Assembly: GCA_014378345.1 (NCBI GenBank)
Contig: JACMNW010000015.1
Location: forward strand, 1 to 7,349
DNA: 7,349 nucleotides
Direction of reading: 5' to 3'
Origin: Pseudorhodobacter sp.
Lineage (GTDB): Bacteria; Pseudomonadota; Alphaproteobacteria; Rhodobacterales; Rhodobacteraceae
A program made the translations under genes and the position numbers. Every line of letters starts with the position of its first letter. Position 1 is the first letter of the stretch. The notes beneath the pieces are model-generated. The model was not told the DNA's origin. It was given only the letters and a program-made list of their open reading frames with translations, and made no database searches. Of this stretch, positions 5,748-7,349 are shown piece by piece.

Positions 5748-6485
5748 TTGAGCGCCTATAAAATCATCGGACAACAAAGACCGGGGCGTTGGCTGGTTAC
5801 CTGTGACCATGCGTCAAGCCGGGTTCCGCAAGACGTGGCAGGTGGTGACCTTGGGATCGAGCCTACCGATATGGCACGCCACATCGCCTATGACGTTGGG
5901 GCAGCGGGGTTGACATTGGCTTTGGCTGAACGGTTGAACAGCCCGGCGATTTTATCTGATTTCTCACGCCTTGTGATTGACGCAAATCGGGGCGAGGAAG
6001 ACCCGACGCTGGTGATGCGGCTGTATGACGGGACGATCATTCCGGCCAACAGGTCGGTTGATGCGGTAGAGGTCGAGCGCAGGTTAGCCACGTTGCACCG
6101 CCCCTATCACACGGCTTACGCGGCGATGGCCGCGCGCCAGCAAGAGACAGTGATTGTCGCCATTCATTCGTTCACGCCCTGTCTGCGCGGGCGTTTGCCA
6201 CGCCCATGGCAGGTGGGTGTGCTGTATTCGCATCTGGATGCGCGGCTGTCTTTGCCGCTGATTGACAGGCTGCGGGCCTTCCCCGATCTTTGTGTTGGCG
6301 ACAACGAGCCCTATGCGGGCCATCTGCCCGGTGACGCGATTGATCGCCATGCGTTGCAACACGGGCGGCACAACACGCTGATCGAAGTGCGCAATGATCT
6401 GATTGGCGATGCGGGCGGGCAGGCGGATTGGGCGGCGCTTTTGGCACCGGTGCTTGAAGCAGCGTTGGCTCGGGCCATTTTATAG
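5748..6485 (+). CDS. N-formylglutamate amidohydrolase family protein
   Basis: Belongs to the N-formylglutamate amidohydrolase (FGase, HutG-type) family of zinc-dependent deformylases; the archetype cleaves N-formyl-L-glutamate to formate and glutamate in histidine breakdown. No other hut genes are in the window, so the real substrate is open. From a TTG start the product is 245 residues, close to family size. Visible motifs are RWLVTCDHASSRVP (14-27), AYDVGAAGLT (47-56), the SDFSRLVIDANR segment (70-81), AIHSFTP (138-144) and LIEVRNDLIGD (211-221); His21, His140 and Glu213 are candidate metal or catalytic residues. The TTG at 5748 has AGAGG six bases upstream and places the conserved core at the usual distance. 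An in-frame ATG at 5616 would add 44 residues without family resemblance and overlap the proposed pyk promoter. DUF1244 follows after 17 bases. Confidence 0.88.
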   Translation: MSAYKIIGQQRPGRWLVTCDHASSRVPQDVAGGDLGIEPTDMARHIAYDVGAAGLTLALAERLNSPAILSDFSRLVIDANRGEEDPTLVMRLYDGTIIPANRSVDAVEVERRLATLHRPYHTAYAAMAARQQETVIVAIHSFTPCLRGRLPRPWQVGVLYSHLDARLSLPLIDRLRAFPDLCVGDNEPYAGHLPGDAIDRHALQHGRHNTLIEVRNDLIGDAGGQADWAALLAPVLEAALARAIL

Positions 6486-6502
6486 CCAAGGGGAGATTTA
6501 TC

Positions 6503-6814
6503 ATGGACGACGCGACCCGTACCGAACTTGAAGCCGCCGCCTTTCGTCGCCTGATTCAGCATCTGATGGTGGACCGGCCCGAAGTGCAGAATATTGACAT
6601 GATGAACCTGGCCGGGTTTTGCCGAAACTGCCTGAGCCGTTGGTATGATGAGGCGGCGTCTGCGCGGGGCGTCATCATCGGCAAAGACGCTGCGCGCGAG
6701 ATTGTGTACGGCATGCCCTATGCCGATTGGGTGGCCCAGACGCAGACAGAGGCGGATGCGGTCAAGAAAGCCGCATTTGAGGTGGCGTTTCGCGACAATG
6801 TGACCAAGGGCTGA
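6503..6814 (+). CDS. DUF1244 family protein
   Basis: A 103-residue protein of the DUF1244 family, which is small, mostly helical and of unknown function. The family signature is very clear: QNIDMMNLAGFCRNCLSRWY (29-48) with the paired cysteines Cys40 and Cys43, and AAREIVYGMPYADWV (63-77). A C-x-x-C pair in a helix-rich protein could bind metal or be redox-active, but the sequence does not prove either. GGGGAG lies seven bases before the ATG. The gene starts 17 bases after the amidohydrolase stop on the same strand, so the two probably form an operon. No signal peptide or membrane segment is visible; likely cytoplasmic. Confidence 0.93.
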   Translation: MDDATRTELEAAAFRRLIQHLMVDRPEVQNIDMMNLAGFCRNCLSRWYDEAASARGVIIGKDAAREIVYGMPYADWVAQTQTEADAVKKAAFEVAFRDNVTKG

Positions 6815-6860
6815 CGTGCTGTAGGCCACGTCCCCGGTCTGCGTGCAGGGCCCTTGGTAG

Positions 6861-6879
6861 TCACGTGGCTGTGACGTGA
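6861..6879. repeat. Short inverted repeat between DUF1244 and the HlyIII-like gene
   Basis: TCACGT (6861-6866) and ACGTGA (6874-6879) are exact reverse complements separated by seven bases. A second pairing is possible between GCCACGT (6825-6831) and ACGTGGC (6863-6869). It could be an operator for the following membrane-protein gene or part of a weak hairpin after DUF1244. There is no T-tract to make it a standard terminator. Confidence 0.4.
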
Positions 6880-6920
6880 TGCGCCTGTTCGGTCGCGCGG
6901 GAATCAGCTAATCTACGGTC

Positions 6921-7349
6921 ATGATGCTATTGCCCCGCCGAGATGGTTATTCCGCCGCCGAAAACTTTAGCGATGCCGTTGTGCACGTATCGGGCATGAT
7001 CATCGCGATGTTGGCTGTGCCAGTGCTAATCACGTTGGCGGTGATGCTGCATGGCGACACGCGGGCGGTCGTGGGGGCCAGCCTTTACGGCGTGGCGCTG
7101 ATTGCGATGCTGTTGTGTTCGGCGCTGTACAATATGACATGGGATGTGCGGCGAAAGGCGTTTTTCCGGCATTTCGACCACACGGCAATTCTTTGCAAAA
7201 TTGCAGCCACCTACACGCCCTTCATGCTGCTGTCAGGCGGCGGTGGCGGTTGGCTGTTGCCGGGGCTTTGGGGCGCGGCAATTACCGGGGCGGGGATGCG
7301 GATCATGGCCCCTGACCGGTTCAAAGTGGCGGCGGTTGCTTTGGCTTTG
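6921..7349 (+). CDS. Haemolysin III / PAQR-family integral membrane protein (cut by window edge)
   Basis: The first 143 codons of a protein of the haemolysin III (HlyIII, YqfA-like) branch of the PAQR superfamily, which are seven-helix inner-membrane proteins; their role in bacteria is poorly defined and the name haemolysin may mislead. The N-terminus has the family's NFSDAVVHVSG stretch (19-29), then a long hydrophobic helix. Next comes CSALYNMTWDVRR, followed by FRHFDHTAILCKIAATYTPF, matching the usual S-x-x-Y-H ... rrlDH-x-aI-y-l-IAGTYTPF pattern. At least three to four hydrophobic segments are visible. The usual His of S-x3-H (a zinc ligand in PAQR proteins) is Asn here. The start may be either of two tandem ATGs (6921 or 6924); no strong ribosome binding site precedes them. 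The C-terminal half, with the H-x3-H motif, lies outside. Confidence 0.85.
   Translation, partial: MMLLPRRDGYSAAENFSDAVVHVSGMIIAMLAVPVLITLAVMLHGDTRAVVGASLYGVALIAMLLCSALYNMTWDVRRKAFFRHFDHTAILCKIAATYTPFMLLSGGGGGWLLPGLWGAAITGAGMRIMAPDRFKVAAVALAL

Noticed and set aside
1..7349. CRISPR arrays, tRNA or rRNA genes, insertion sequences
   Set aside because: I saw no regularly spaced repeats, no cloverleaf with a typical T-arm, no rRNA-like stretch and no transposase-like frame.

Overview
The window is a stretch of alphaproteobacterial chromosome, most likely from the Rhodobacterales (Roseobacter group). The evidence is the gene set and order (N-formylglutamate amidohydrolase, DUF1244, pyruvate kinase, small two-helix membrane protein, rpmI, rplT, pheS), the moderately high GC content (about 60% where I hand-counted), and typical alphaproteobacterial versions of PheS, L20, L35 and pyruvate kinase.

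Layout, left to right. Positions 1-216 (minus) hold the first 72 codons of a DUF2513-like gene. It runs off the left edge, is AT-richer than its surroundings, and its GTG start overlaps the pheS stop codon. Next come pheS (213-1286, minus) and a GNAT acetyltransferase (1410-1868, minus). A serine beta-lactamase-fold hydrolase (1943-3067, plus) is transcribed divergently from the GNAT gene. It converges on rplT (3143-3511) and rpmI (3524-3724), both minus, with one terminator hairpin between the two units. Upstream of rpmI lie a strong leader hairpin and a plausible sigma-70 promoter. Then come a 74-residue two-helix membrane protein (3849-4073, minus) and pyruvate kinase (4104-5552, minus). 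A divergent intergenic region of about 195 bases leads to a plus-strand pair, N-formylglutamate amidohydrolase (5748-6485) and DUF1244 (6503-6814). The window ends in a haemolysin-III/PAQR-type membrane protein (from 6921) cut by the right edge.

How the genes relate. rpmI, rplT and pheS are translation genes (two 50S proteins and the alpha chain of phenylalanyl-tRNA synthetase), but the hydrolase/GNAT pair separates rplT from pheS, so pheS probably has its own promoter. Pyruvate kinase is the last step of glycolysis and appears to be co-transcribed with the small membrane protein. The amidohydrolase and DUF1244 look like a two-gene operon.

Most of the window is ordinary housekeeping sequence and I see no complete novel system. 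The points that most deserve attention are the foreign-looking DUF2513-like gene abutting pheS at the left edge, the structured leader of rpmI-rplT, the K+-independence signature in pyruvate kinase, and the missing canonical histidine in the HlyIII-like protein. No intergenic stretch exceeds about 200 bases.
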